Assembly: GCF_004104375.1 (NCBI RefSeq)
Contig: NZ_QOVM01000008.1
Coordinates: 1 to 64,000 of the forward strand
Source: Leeuwenhoekiella aequorea
GTDB lineage: Bacteria > Bacteroidota > Bacteroidia > Flavobacteriales > Flavobacteriaceae
DNA length: 64,000 nucleotides
Direction of reading: 5' to 3'
Part shown: in pieces, positions 1 to 9,402 of the stretch
How positions within the stretch are numbered: the first letter of the stretch is position 1
How the letters are laid out: the number at the start of each line of letters is the position of its first letter
Program-made: the position numbers and the translations under genes
The notes under the pieces: generated by a model
What the model saw: only the letters and a program-made list of their open reading frames with translations
Databases searched by the model: none
Told to the model about the DNA's origin: nothing

Positions 1-3000
1 TAATTCCCAACTGCCATCTCCATTATCTGTTAAATCGCCATCACCTTCTGTGTAGGTAACTCCGTTTACTAAGACAGAAATCTCATCAGCAGAATCTAAT
101 GTTCCCGTGATTGTTGGTGTGCTGGTGTTTGCTATAAGTTCATCAACTGTTGGAACTGTGGGTGCCACGGTGTCGATAATTAACTCATCTACTGTTGCAT
201 CATTAGCAGTATTACCCGCGTCATCAGTTACCATTACTTCAACATCATAAGTGCCATCAGGAATTTCATTTCCTACTGGAATAACTAATTCCCAACTGCC
301 ATCTCCATTATCTGTTAAATCGCCATCACCTTCTGTGTAGGTAACTCCGTTTACTAAGACAGAAATCTCATCTACAGAATCTAATGTTCCCGTGATTGTT
401 GGTGTACTGGTGTTTGCTATAAGTTCATCAACTGTTGGAACTGTTGGTGCTACAGTGTCGATAATTAACTCATCTACTGTTGCATCATTAGCAGTATTAC
501 CCGCGTCATCAGTTACCGTTACTTCAACATCATACGTACCATCTGGAATTTCATTTCCTACCGGAATAACTAATTCCCAAGTGCCATCTCCATTGTCAAC
601 TAAATCTCCATCTCCTTCTGTGTAGGTAACAGTATTTACAGTAACAGATATCTCATCAGCAGAATCTAAAGTTCCCGTGATTGTTGGTGTGCTGGTGTTT
701 GCTATAAGTTCATCAACTGTTGGAACTGTAGGTGCAACGGTGTCGATTGTTAATTCATCAACTGTCGTGTCATTAGCAGTATTGCCTGCAGCATCAGTTA
801 CTGTTACTTCAACATCATACGTACCATCTGGAATTTCATTTCCTACTGGAATGACTAATTCCCAAGTGCCGTCTCCATTATCTTTCAAATTACCATCACC
901 TTCTGTATAAGTAACTGTATTTACTGTAACAGAAATCTCATCAGCAGAATCCAATGTTCCGGTGATTTTTGGTGTGCTGGTGTTTGACGCAAGTTCATCA
1001 ACTGTTGGAACTGTGGGTGCTACGGTATCGATAATTAACTCGTCTACTGTTGCATCATTAGCTGTATTACCTGCAGTATCGGTTACCGTTACCTCTACAT
1101 CATAAGTACCATCTGGAATTTCATTTCCTACTGGAATAACTAAAGTCCACGTGCCATCGCCATTGTCAACTAAATCTCCATCTCCTTCTGTATAAGTAAC
1201 AGTATTTACTATTACTGAAATCTCATCAGCAGAATCTAATGTTCCCGTGATTGTTGGTGTGCTAGTGTTTGTTATAAGTTCATCAACTGTTGGAACTGTT
1301 GGTGCTACAGTGTCTATGATAAGTTCGTCCACTGTTGCGTCATTAGCAGTATTACCCGCAGCATCGGTTACCGTTACCTCTACATCATAAGTACCATCTG
1401 GAATTTCATTTCCTACTGGAATAACTAAAGTCCACGTGCTATCGCCATTATCTGTTAAATCACCATCACCTTCTGTATAAGTAACAGTATTTACTAAGAC
1501 AGAAATCTCATCTACAGAATCTAAAGTACCGGTGATTGTTGGTGTGCTGGTGTTTGCTACAAGTTCATCAACGGTAGGAACTGTAGGTGCCACGGTGTCG
1601 ATAATTAACTCGTCTACTGTTGCATCACTGGCAGTATTGCCTGCAGTATCAGTTACCGTTACCTCTACATCATAAATACCATCAGGAATCTCATTTCCTA
1701 CCGGAATAACTAATTCCCAGGTGCCGTCTCCATTATCAACTAAATCTCCATCGCCTTCTGTGTAGGTAACTCCGTTTACTAAGACAGAAATCTCATCTAC
1801 AGAATCTAAAGTACCCGTGATTACTGGGGTACTGGTGTTAGCCGCAAGTTCATCAACTGTAGGAACTGTAGGTGCAATGGTATCGATAATTAACTCATCT
1901 ACTGTTGCATCACTGGCAGTATTTCCTGCAGTATCAGTTACTGTTACCTCTACATCATAAGTACCATCTGGAATTTCATTTCCTACTGGAATAACTAATT
2001 CCCAAGTGCCATCTCCATTGTCAACTAAATCTCCATCTCCTTCTGTGTAGGTAACAGTATTTACAGTAACAGATATCTCATCTGCAGAATTTAAGGTACC
2101 CGTGATAGTTGGAGTATTTGTATTAGCTACAAGTTCATCAACGGTAGGAACTGTAGGTGCTACGGTATCGATAATTAACTCATCTACAGTTGCATCACTG
2201 GCAGTATTACCCGCAGCATCAGTTACTGTTACTACAACATCATACGTACCATCTGAAATTTCATTTCCTACTGGAATAACTAAAGTCCACGTGCCATCGC
2301 CATTATTTGTTAAATCACCATCACCTTCTGTATAAGTAACAGTATTTACTGTAACAGAAATCTCATCAGCAGAATCTAATGTTCCGGTGATTGTTGGTGT
2401 GCTGGTGTTTGACACAAGTTCATCAACTGTTGGAACTGTTGGTGCTACGGTATCGATAATTAACTCGTCTACTGTTGCATCATTAGCAGTATTACCCGCA
2501 GTATCAGTTACCGTTACCTCTACATCATAAGTGCCATCAGGAATCTCATTTCCTACTGGAATGACTAATTCCCAGGTGCCGTCTCCATTGTCAACTAAAT
2601 CTCCATCTCCTTCTGTATAAGTAACTCCATTTACAATCACTGAAATATCGTCAGCAGAATCCAAGGCACCCGTGATAGTTGGAGTAGCTGTATTTGCTAC
2701 AAGAGGATCTACCGTTGGAGCGGTTGGCGCTACAGTGTCGATTGTTAATTCATCAACTGTCGTGTCATTAGCAGTATTGCCTGCAGCATCGGTTACTGTT
2801 ACTTCAACATCATACGTACCATCTGGAATTTCATTTCCTACCGGAATAACTAATTCCCAAGTGCCATCTCCATTGTCAACTAAATCTCCATCTCCTTCTG
2901 TGTAGGTAACAGTATTTACAGTAACAGATATCTCATCAGCAGAATCTAATGTTCCGGTGATTGTTGGTGTGCTGGTGTTTGCTATAAGTTCATCAACTGT

Positions 3001-4130
3001 TGGAACTGTTGGTGCTACAGTGTCTATGATAAGTTCGTCCACTGTTGCGTCATTAGCAGTATTACCCGCAGCATCGGTTACTGTTACTTCAACATCATAC
3101 GTACCATCTGGAATTTCATTTCCTACTGGAATAACTAAAGTCCACGTGCCATCGCCATTATCTGTTAAATCACCATCACCTTCTGTATAAGTAACAGAAT
3201 TTACTATTACTGAAATCTCATCAGTAGAATCCAAGGTTCCTGTGATTGTTGGTGTACTAGTGTTTGCTATAAGTTCATCAACTGTTGGAACTGTGGGTGC
3301 TACAGTGTCGATGGTAAGTTCATTTATAGTTGCATCTGTAGCTGTTCCACCTATGCCAACTACGGTTGCTTTAACATCATATATACCATCAGTTAAAGCT
3401 GCAGGTATTACTAGCGTCCAAGTATTATCGGTATTATCGGTAAGATTCCCATCTCCTTCGGTATAAATTACACCATCTACTGTAACGGTAAGGACATCAT
3501 CGCTATCCGCAGTTCCAGTTATTGTTGGCGTTGTATTACTAGTTACTTGCGGTACTACTGTTGGCGTTGTAGGAATGGTATTATCGATAATCAACTCATT
3601 AAGCGTAATATCGCTCGAGCTATTTCCTGCTAAATCAACAGCTGTAACTGTAACATCATATATACCATTTGCTAATTCATTTCCTACAGGTATAATTAGT
3701 GTCCAAGTCCCATTAGCATTGTCTACTAAATTACCATCTCCTTCTAAATAAGTAATTGAATTTACACGAACTTCAATTAAATCAACTGAATCTGCAGTAC
3801 CCATAATTGTAGGTGTAGTGTCACTAGTTATTTGTGGAAAGACCGTAGGAATGGTAGGATCTATGGTATCAATGATTAGTTCATTTGTAGTATCATCACT
3901 AGCTGTGTTTCCTGCAGCATCTGTAACAGTCGCCACCACATTGTAGGTTCCATCAAGAATTTCATTTCCTGAAGGAATAATTAATGTCCAGGTACCGTCT
4001 CCATTATCTGTTAAATCACCATCTCCTTCTAAATACGTAACTGTATTTACTGTGACAGAAATCTCATCAACAGAATCCAGAGTTCCTGTAATTGTTGGCG
4101 TGGTATTATTTGTAATTTGAGATTCAACGG
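1..4130 (-). repeat. Tandem 285-bp coding repeats (about 14 units plus a partial one)
   Basis: A landmark equivalent to catcaactgttgg recurs at 141, 426, 711, 996, 1281, 1566, 1851, 2136, 2421, 2706, 2991 and 3276, exactly 285 bases apart. Further diverged landmarks lie at about 3555, 3840 and 4125. One unit is 276 bases long (about 3279-3555). Each unit encodes a 95-residue Ig-like domain of the giant minus-strand protein. Units nearest the left edge look almost identical in DNA, while the three nearest the N-terminus are clearly diverged. Identity was judged by eye and not measured. Confidence 0.95.
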
Positions 4131-6168
4131 TAGGTTTTGTTGGTGCTACAACATCTAGTAGATAGGTAATACTGGTTGAAACTGTTGTTTGACATAGCAG
4201 TTCTGTAGCCGTAACCTCAGCTTCAATCGTTAAATCTGTATCACCAATAAGCTGATTCCCGGGAACATTAACTGTAAAAGTTAATCCTGCAAGAACTGTT
4301 GTATCATACTCAAAAGTATTTACAGTAACTGTTACAGGATCTCCCACTTGCGCATCTCCTCCTACAGTACCAGTTACAGCAACTGGTCCTAAAGACTCCG
4401 ATTTATTAATAATTCCATCACCGGTTATTGGATCTAATGCAATTGTAGGTTGTGGCCCTGTATTTAAGGTTATTTCTACGACCTTTAGATCACCAGGTGC
4501 ATTCTCACAGCCGGTAACCGCATCCACAAGACTTATATAGATTTGCGTAGGGGTATTTGCTCCCGTCAAACCTTTAATTTCTAATTCACCTTCGGCATTT
4601 ATTTCATACGTTAGATCTCCATCAACCAGACCATTAGTTATTTCTACACTTCCGTTTGAATCTAAGTAATACTTAAAATTTCCTTCTAAAGTAGTTGTGG
4701 GTATAATATTTAAAATTTCAGGAATACATATAGGAAGATCTAGTCCTAATACTGTGATATCTCCCGACTCTGGCAATGGATTAACAGAAACTTCGACAGG
4801 AATTCTACCCGACTCCTCTGCGCAGCTTGGAAGATATGAAGCCACATAAAATGTGGTATCTTCAGTTAAAGCATCAGTTGTAAACGCGTCACCACTATTA
4901 ACCGTGGCCAGTAAATTACCACCACTTACGCTATCATACCATCTCAATTGTGCTCCAGCTGTATTTGTAGTTGCTGTTAATGAAGCGCTTTCTCCTACAC
5001 ATACTTCAGCATTTAATGATGCACTATCTAAAATAGGAATCCCCGAAGTTATTGCAACATCAAAAAGGTCTATGCGCTGAAAAAGACTGGCGTTTACTAA
5101 CGATTGATAACGTACTACTATACGATCTGCCGGACCAGCCACATCAAAAGGAACTTGTACAATAGCATTACTTTGTAATAGCCCTAGAAGATCTAAGTTT
5201 AAAAGAGATGTTAGATTTGAAGAACTTACTAATTGTGTGCCGTTGTATGCTACTAATTCGATATTGTTTGCCAGACCAACTGCTAGCAGCGTTGGATCTA
5301 CTCTCAAGCTTACTTTAAAATCCTCATCAGGTTGTGATGGTGTCTCAAAATAAATATTTTGCTCGACTGAACCGGCTACTGCCAATAACCCTAAACTTAT
5401 CTGTGAAAAAGTAGTTGGATCTGAATCAATTGCATTTTCCGGATTTGTAACTCCGGCTCCAGCTAATCTTAAGGCGTCTAGCGTAATACCGTTTGAACGA
5501 AATGAAGTAAATGCCGGCTCATTACAAATTGCATTTCCTGATGCAGTGAAAGCACCTGAAACATATGCATCCCGTGTGGTTCCTAATCCTAACAGCCCAT
5601 TTCCTGTAGAATTTGTAATACGAATGCTTGAATAAGTTTGATTCGGTTTAAGTGCTATAAAAAAATCACCGTTAGCATCAATTACAACGCGTACCCTATT
5701 TGTATTAAATGTATTTGGCTGCCGTGTGTCTGCCGTCAATACTGTAGTGTTTCCGTTTTTTGCCTCTATAACTAGACGTTGTCCACCAAGCACAATATCT
5801 AATACATCACCTACTAAGCCGCCAAGGGTTCCACCTAATAGTACATCTATAATTTGATCTTCGGCTTCTATTTTTACATAGGTTACAGCTTCGGCGGGAA
5901 TGGGGCTATCATATCCTAACTCAAGAACTCCTATCGTAGGAGGATTTAGAACTACACCCAATGCAGTAATTCCTGAGTAGGCGCGAATACGTGCTTCTGT
6001 ATTTAAATTACCATCTATTGCAAACGGTACAGATGTCACAAATTGACTATCTAATTCATTGGTCGCAAATGTTCTTGTTTGAGAAAATACTGACAAAATG
6101 GGAACTGAAAATAAGATCAAGAAAAATAACAGATTGATTTTTATTTTCTGAAATGTAGAGTTCTGCAT
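1..6168 (-). CDS. Giant secreted Ig-repeat surface protein (adhesin-like), C-terminus beyond window
   Basis: The minus-strand frame is open from an ATG at 6168 to base 1, giving 2056 codons with no stop, so the C-terminus lies outside the window. Residues 1-30 are a signal peptide (basic start, then a Leu/Phe-rich core ending near FSQ). Residues about 30-375 form a Bacteroidota-type globular region. An Ig-like segment containing VCVGES lies at about 378-450. From about residue 676 onwards there are tandem units of 95 residues with the motifs EGDGDL, DNGDGTW, VTDAAGNTA and ELIIDT. The Asp/Asn-Gly-rich turns suggest calcium binding. Such proteins are normally exported by the type IX system and anchored by a C-terminal domain, which cannot be seen here. 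A surface adhesin or biofilm role is inferred. No promoter is evident in the 512-base AT-rich upstream gap. Confidence 0.85.
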   Translation of the reverse strand, partial: MQNSTFQKIKINLLFFLILFSVPILSVFSQTRTFATNELDSQFVTSVPFAIDGNLNTEARIRAYSGITALGVVLNPPTIGVLELGYDSPIPAEAVTYVKIEAEDQIIDVLLGGTLGGLVGDVLDIVLGGQRLVIEAKNGNTTVLTADTRQPNTFNTNRVRVVIDANGDFFIALKPNQTYSSIRITNSTGNGLLGLGTTRDAYVSGAFTASGNAICNEPAFTSFRSNGITLDALRLAGAGVTNPENAIDSDPTTFSQISLGLLAVAGSVEQNIYFETPSQPDEDFKVSLRVDPTLLAVGLANNIELVAYNGTQLVSSSNLTSLLNLDLLGLLQSNAIVQVPFDVAGPADRIVVRYQSLVNASLFQRIDLFDVAITSGIPILDSASLNAEVCVGESASLTATTNTAGAQLRWYDSVSGGNLLATVNSGDAFTTDALTEDTTFYVASYLPSCAEESGRIPVEVSVNPLPESGDITVLGLDLPICIPEILNIIPTTTLEGNFKYYLDSNGSVEITNGLVDGDLTYEINAEGELEIKGLTGANTPTQIYISLVDAVTGCENAPGDLKVVEITLNTGPQPTIALDPITGDGIINKSESLGPVAVTGTVGGDAQVGDPVTVTVNTFEYDTTVLAGLTFTVNVPGNQLIGDTDLTIEAEVTATELLCQTTVSTSITYLLDVVAPTKPTVESQITNNTTPTITGTLDSVDEISVTVNTVTYLEGDGDLTDNGDGTWTLIIPSGNEILDGTYNVVATVTDAAGNTASDDTTNELIIDTIDPTIPTVFPQITSDTTPTIMGTADSVDLIEVRVNSITYLEGDGNLVDNANGTWTLIIPVGNELANGIYDVTVTAVDLAGNSSSDITLNELIIDNTIPTTPTVVPQVTSNTTPTITGTADSDDVLTVTVDGVIYTEGDGNLTDNTDNTWTLVIPAALTDGIYDVKATVVGIGGTATDATINELTIDTVAPTVPTVDELIANTSTPTITGTLDSTDEISVIVNSVTYTEGDGDLTDNGDGTWTLVIPVGNEIPDGTYDVEVTVTDAAGNTANDATVDELIIDTVAPTVPTVDELIANTSTPTITGTLDSADEISVTVNTVTYTEGDGDLVDNGDGTWELVIPVGNEIPDGTYDVEVTVTDAAGNTANDTTVDELTIDTVAPTAPTVDPLVANTATPTITGALDSADDISVIVNGVTYTEGDGDLVDNGDGTWELVIPVGNEIPDGTYDVEVTVTDTAGNTANDATVDELIIDTVAPTVPTVDELVSNTSTPTITGTLDSADEISVTVNTVTYTEGDGDLTNNGDGTWTLVIPVGNEISDGTYDVVVTVTDAAGNTASDATVDELIIDTVAPTVPTVDELVANTNTPTITGTLNSADEISVTVNTVTYTEGDGDLVDNGDGTWELVIPVGNEIPDGTYDVEVTVTDTAGNTASDATVDELIIDTIAPTVPTVDELAANTSTPVITGTLDSVDEISVLVNGVTYTEGDGDLVDNGDGTWELVIPVGNEIPDGIYDVEVTVTDTAGNTASDATVDELIIDTVAPTVPTVDELVANTSTPTITGTLDSVDEISVLVNTVTYTEGDGDLTDNGDSTWTLVIPVGNEIPDGTYDVEVTVTDAAGNTANDATVDELIIDTVAPTVPTVDELITNTSTPTITGTLDSADEISVIVNTVTYTEGDGDLVDNGDGTWTLVIPVGNEIPDGTYDVEVTVTDTAGNTANDATVDELIIDTVAPTVPTVDELASNTSTPKITGTLDSADEISVTVNTVTYTEGDGNLKDNGDGTWELVIPVGNEIPDGTYDVEVTVTDAAGNTANDTTVDELTIDTVAPTVPTVDELIANTSTPTITGTLDSADEISVTVNTVTYTEGDGDLVDNGDGTWELVIPVGNEIPDGTYDVEVTVTDDAGNTANDATVDELIIDTVAPTVPTVDELIANTSTPTITGTLDSVDEISVLVNGVTYTEGDGDLTDNGDGSWELVIPVGNEIPDGTYDVEVMVTDDAGNTANDATVDELIIDTVAPTVPTVDELIANTSTPTITGTLDSADEISVLVNGVTYTEGDGDLTDNGDGSWEL

Positions 6169-6680
6169 AATAGTTAGGTTTAAAAATGAGAGTTAAACGA
6201 AAGTGATTCACTTAAAAAATTGACAATAAGAACTTAGATCGAAAATGCATATAGCATTCAATCAATAGTCTAGGGGATTTTTTTGAAATTTGGAGAAGGA
6301 CTTAAATAACTCTAGAATGCACTAGAATTCTGACACTAGCTTTGAGAATTGTAATTTTGGAATCATAAATGAGAGTTTAATAGTTCTATATTAAAATTAC
6401 ATAAACACTCCTTTAAAGACATATTTAATCGATGTAATGCACATATTTAAATGTTATTACTTAAAAATAGCAATATTTTACAAGTGTAAATTAATTACTA
6501 TAACAACTTTTAAGTATGAATATCGGACACAAAACACAATTTTACTGAGAAATTTTTATAATATATGTATATAATACAATAATTATATAACTCAAAAAAA
6601 GTGTAAGCGCTTCTTCTGAAGTTTAATTTTTGTAAGAATTTATTTGTAGGAATTATTTGTTAAAGGTTACTTGAAGAGAA
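6169..6680. other. 512-base AT-rich intergenic region
   Basis: This gap separates the start of the giant adhesin from the end of the NADH dehydrogenase gene. It must contain the adhesin promoter, but I found no convincing TTG-N19-TAnnTTTG match on the minus strand. A 9-base inverted repeat (taaaggtta 6661-6669 and taaccttta 6682-6690) overlaps the stop codon of the dehydrogenase gene. It could help terminate that transcript, although it lacks a strong T run. Nothing else is recognisable. Confidence 0.6.
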
Positions 6681-7970
6681 TTAACCTTTAGAATCATCGG
6701 TCGATGAAATACTCTTTTTGGGTCTTATAATGAGACGTAAATCTTGGTTTTTGGTTAAATATTCAGTAGACCAATTGTAAAAGGTACGTACCCGGTTGCG
6801 ATAGTCAATTAATGCAAATAGATGAACAAATAGCCAAGCTCCCCAAGCGATAAATCCGTTAAGATGTAATCGTGGACTAGGCACATCTGCCACGGCTTTA
6901 TTGCTTCCTATAATAGCCATTGATCCACGGTCTTTATAAATAAATGGAATCTGAAGCTTATTAGAATTTTGTCTTTTTAAATTTTTTGCTAGTAATACAC
7001 CTTGTTGCATAGCTACTTGGGCTAACTGAGGATGCCCTTCAGGAAAACTCGGGTCTGCATAACAAATCGATGAATCTCCTATTGCGTATATCGCTTCCTG
7101 ACCCGTAATTCTGTTATAAGCATCAACCATTATACGGTTACCGCGTTTATAAACCTCATCGGGTATACCTTGAAATTTATAACCAGTTACACCTGTCGCC
7201 CATATAAGATTTTTGCTATAAATATGCGATCCATCTTTCATCATTACTTTCTCACCATCAAAATCTACAACACGAGTATTTAATAAGATCTCAACCCCCA
7301 TATCCTGCAGCTTTTTATACGTGTATTCCTGACTTTTCTTACTCATAGGTGAAAGCAGTTCTCCTCCCCCATTTACAAGATAAATTTTTGATCCCGATCC
7401 TATAAGTTCGGGAAATTCTTTACGGATGGTATTATTGCGTAATTCGGCAAAGATTCCCGAAATTTCAACTCCGGTAGGCCCACCTCCTGCGATAACCATA
7501 TTAAGGTACGGTAATCGCTCTGACTTATCATTTATTCTGGTAGCCTGCTCCAGACGTTGGAGTAACAAATTACGCATTTCTAAAGCATCCTCCAGTGTTT
7601 TCATAGGGATGGCATAACGCTGACATTGATCTAAGCCAAAAAAGTTGGTTTGGGTTCCTGTTGCCATCACCAGATAATCATAAGATAATTTACCAGTATC
7701 TAATACTATTTGTTTTAATTCTGGTTTTACTTCAAGCAACTCCCCCATTCTAAATCTAAAGTTTTGCTTTCCTCTAAAAAGATTCCGAAAAGGAAATGTT
7801 ATACTGGAAGGATCTAAAAAGCCGGTTGATACTTGATATAAGAGTGGTGGGAAAAAATTGTAGTTGTTTTTATCTACGAGAGTAACCTCAAAGTCTGAAG
7901 ATTTAATTAAATATTTCACAAGATTAATTCCTGCAAATCCTCCTCCTATTACTACTACTCGTTTACTCAT
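6681..7970 (-). CDS. ndh: Type II NADH:quinone oxidoreductase (NDH-2)
   Basis: The 429-residue protein is the usual length for single-subunit NDH-2, which passes electrons from NADH to membrane quinone without pumping protons. An FAD-binding Rossmann motif (VVIGGGFAGI) lies at residues 6-15. A second dinucleotide motif for NADH (AGGGPTGVEISG) lies at about 161-172. Around residue 295 IYAIGDSS is the typical second FAD contact, followed by the AQVAMQQG quinone-site motif. The C-terminal about 60 residues contain a hydrophobic stretch (WGAWLFVHLFALIDY) consistent with membrane attachment. The ATG at 7970 opens directly on the Rossmann strand. The gene is monocistronic, with divergent fbp upstream. 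Confidence 0.93.
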   Translation of the reverse strand: MSKRVVVIGGGFAGINLVKYLIKSSDFEVTLVDKNNYNFFPPLLYQVSTGFLDPSSITFPFRNLFRGKQNFRFRMGELLEVKPELKQIVLDTGKLSYDYLVMATGTQTNFFGLDQCQRYAIPMKTLEDALEMRNLLLQRLEQATRINDKSERLPYLNMVIAGGGPTGVEISGIFAELRNNTIRKEFPELIGSGSKIYLVNGGGELLSPMSKKSQEYTYKKLQDMGVEILLNTRVVDFDGEKVMMKDGSHIYSKNLIWATGVTGYKFQGIPDEVYKRGNRIMVDAYNRITGQEAIYAIGDSSICYADPSFPEGHPQLAQVAMQQGVLLAKNLKRQNSNKLQIPFIYKDRGSMAIIGSNKAVADVPSPRLHLNGFIAWGAWLFVHLFALIDYRNRVRTFYNWSTEYLTKNQDLRLIIRPKKSISSTDDSKG

Positions 7971-8029
7971 ATCTTATAAATAATTCTGAAAATTAAAAGT
8001 TTTAAGGCAGAACGATATCGTATTTATGT

Positions 8030-8062
8030 CAAAATTAGGGTTGAATTTAGTTATGTATTCAA
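8030..8062 (-). promoter_or_regulatory. Possible promoter of ndh
   Basis: On the minus strand TAATTTTG (8030-8037) matches the Bacteroidota -7 consensus TAnnTTTG. A TTG lies at 8060-8062, 22 bases upstream of it. The spacing is at the long end of the accepted range, so this is a weak call. It would give a leader of about 50-60 bases. Confidence 0.35.
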
Positions 8063-8255
8063 AATAACTGGTTAAGGACCTAGGAGGTAATTACATATAC
8101 GCTACGGATATCTCAAAATACCTTATACATAAGTTAGAATAGCATATTAATTTGATACTAAATTGATAAATTTTCGACCTCATAAAGAGGTAATTTATTG
8201 TAATTTGCAATCATTAACTTAATAATCAGCCCTTTTAAGACAACCACCATACATT

Positions 8256-9269
8256 ATGGAAAGACACACTACACTAGGTGAATTTATTATTCAGAATCAA
8301 AAAGATTTTCCATATGCAAAGGGAGAACTTAGCTCTCTTTTAAGTGCTATTCGTTTAGCCGGAAAAATGGTAAATCAGGAAATTAACAAAGCGGGACTTG
8401 CCGAAATTCGAGGTAAAGCCGGTCAAGAAAATGTACAGGGAGAATCACAAGCAAAACTAGATGTTCTTGCAAATGATATGTTTATAAGTACTCTCAAAGA
8501 TCGTGGTGAAATTTGCGGATTAGCATCAGAAGAGTTGGAAGATTTTTTAGTCTTTAATGAAGAAAAGCACAAAAATGCAAATTATGTAGTTCTAATTGAT
8601 CCACTAGACGGTTCTTCTAATATCGATGTAGATATCACTGTGGGAACAATCTTCAGCATATACAGACGTATAAGCCCGGTAGGAACTCCGGTAACCCTAG
8701 AAGATTTTCTTCAACCGGGAATTAACCAGGTTGCTGCGGGTTATCTTATCTATGGGACATCGACTATGCTGGTTTATACTACAGGTAATGGCACCCACGG
8801 ATTTACTTTTGATCCTGGGATAGGTTCATTTTTCTTATCACATCCTCATATGAAACATTCTGAATCTGGACGCATTTATTCTATCAACGAGGGTAATTAC
8901 GTACACTTTCCGCAGGGAATTAAAAAATTCATACGATGGACGCAAGAGTTAAATGAAGAAGAAAACAGACCTTTTACATCAAGATATATTGGTTCTTTAG
9001 TGGCAGACTTTCACAGAAATATGCTACTTGGTGGAGTTTATTTATATCCTACCGGAACAACTTCTCCTAAAGGAAAACTGAGACTTTTATATGAATGTAA
9101 CCCGATGGCTTTCTTAGCAGAACAAGCCGGCGGAAAAGCTTCAGATGGATACGGCCGTGTTATGGAACGCATCCCGACAGAGCTTCATGAGCGCGCTCCT
9201 TTCTACTGTGGTTGTAAAACTGAAGTTGAAAAAATAGAGTGGTTTCTTAACGAAGAAAAAACCAATTAA
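8256..9269 (+). CDS. fbp: Fructose-1,6-bisphosphatase, class I
   Basis: The 337-residue protein has the typical class I length and hydrolyses fructose-1,6-bisphosphate to fructose-6-phosphate, the committed step of gluconeogenesis in the cytoplasm. The metal-binding signature [10 protein letters not shown] sits at residues 115-124, preceded by the acidic pair in ASEELEDF (about 90-97). The C-terminal substrate loop [17 protein letters not shown] is intact. The start at 8256 gives the expected N-terminus, [10 protein letters not shown]. The gene is divergent from ndh and followed at once by a strong hairpin terminator, so it is probably transcribed alone. I saw nothing unusual in the protein. 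Confidence 0.97.
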   Translation: MERHTTLGEFIIQNQKDFPYAKGELSSLLSAIRLAGKMVNQEINKAGLAEIRGKAGQENVQGESQAKLDVLANDMFISTLKDRGEICGLASEELEDFLVFNEEKHKNANYVVLIDPLDGSSNIDVDITVGTIFSIYRRISPVGTPVTLEDFLQPGINQVAAGYLIYGTSTMLVYTTGNGTHGFTFDPGIGSFFLSHPHMKHSESGRIYSINEGNYVHFPQGIKKFIRWTQELNEEENRPFTSRYIGSLVADFHRNMLLGGVYLYPTGTTSPKGKLRLLYECNPMAFLAEQAGGKASDGYGRVMERIPTELHERAPFYCGCKTEVEKIEWFLNEEKTN

Positions 9270-9272
9270 ATG

Positions 9273-9308
9273 AAAATCCGGAGTAGCTTACTACTCCGGA
9301 TTTTTTTT
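9273..9308 (+). terminator. Intrinsic terminator of fbp
   Basis: A perfect 14-base stem (aaaatccggagtag at 9273-9286 and its complement at 9291-9304) has a 4-base loop and runs into eight T's. It starts four bases after the fbp stop codon. Confidence 0.92.
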
Positions 9309-9402
9309 ATAAAATATAAACCCACCATTACGTTATCGGATAATTTCCGTTAATGTGGATATTTTCCTTCTTTAGCATTTCAGAATATCTTAATTTTGAG
9401 TT

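Noticed and set aside
392-3466. Series of plus-strand ORFs of 74-77 residues recurring every 285 bases
   Set aside because: They are complementary-strand shadows of the tandem Ig-like repeats of the giant minus-strand protein. The protein-like signal (signal peptide, domain motifs, no stops over 6 kb) is on the minus strand.
1-4130. Regular repeats considered as a CRISPR array
   Set aside because: The period is 285 bases with the whole unit conserved and coding. There are no short direct repeats with unique spacers and no cas genes.
6471-6510. Possible adhesin promoter (minus strand TACACTTG with a nearby TTG)
   Set aside because: It has one mismatch in the -7 box and a spacer of only about 15 bases, more than 300 bases from the start codon. 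The support is insufficient.
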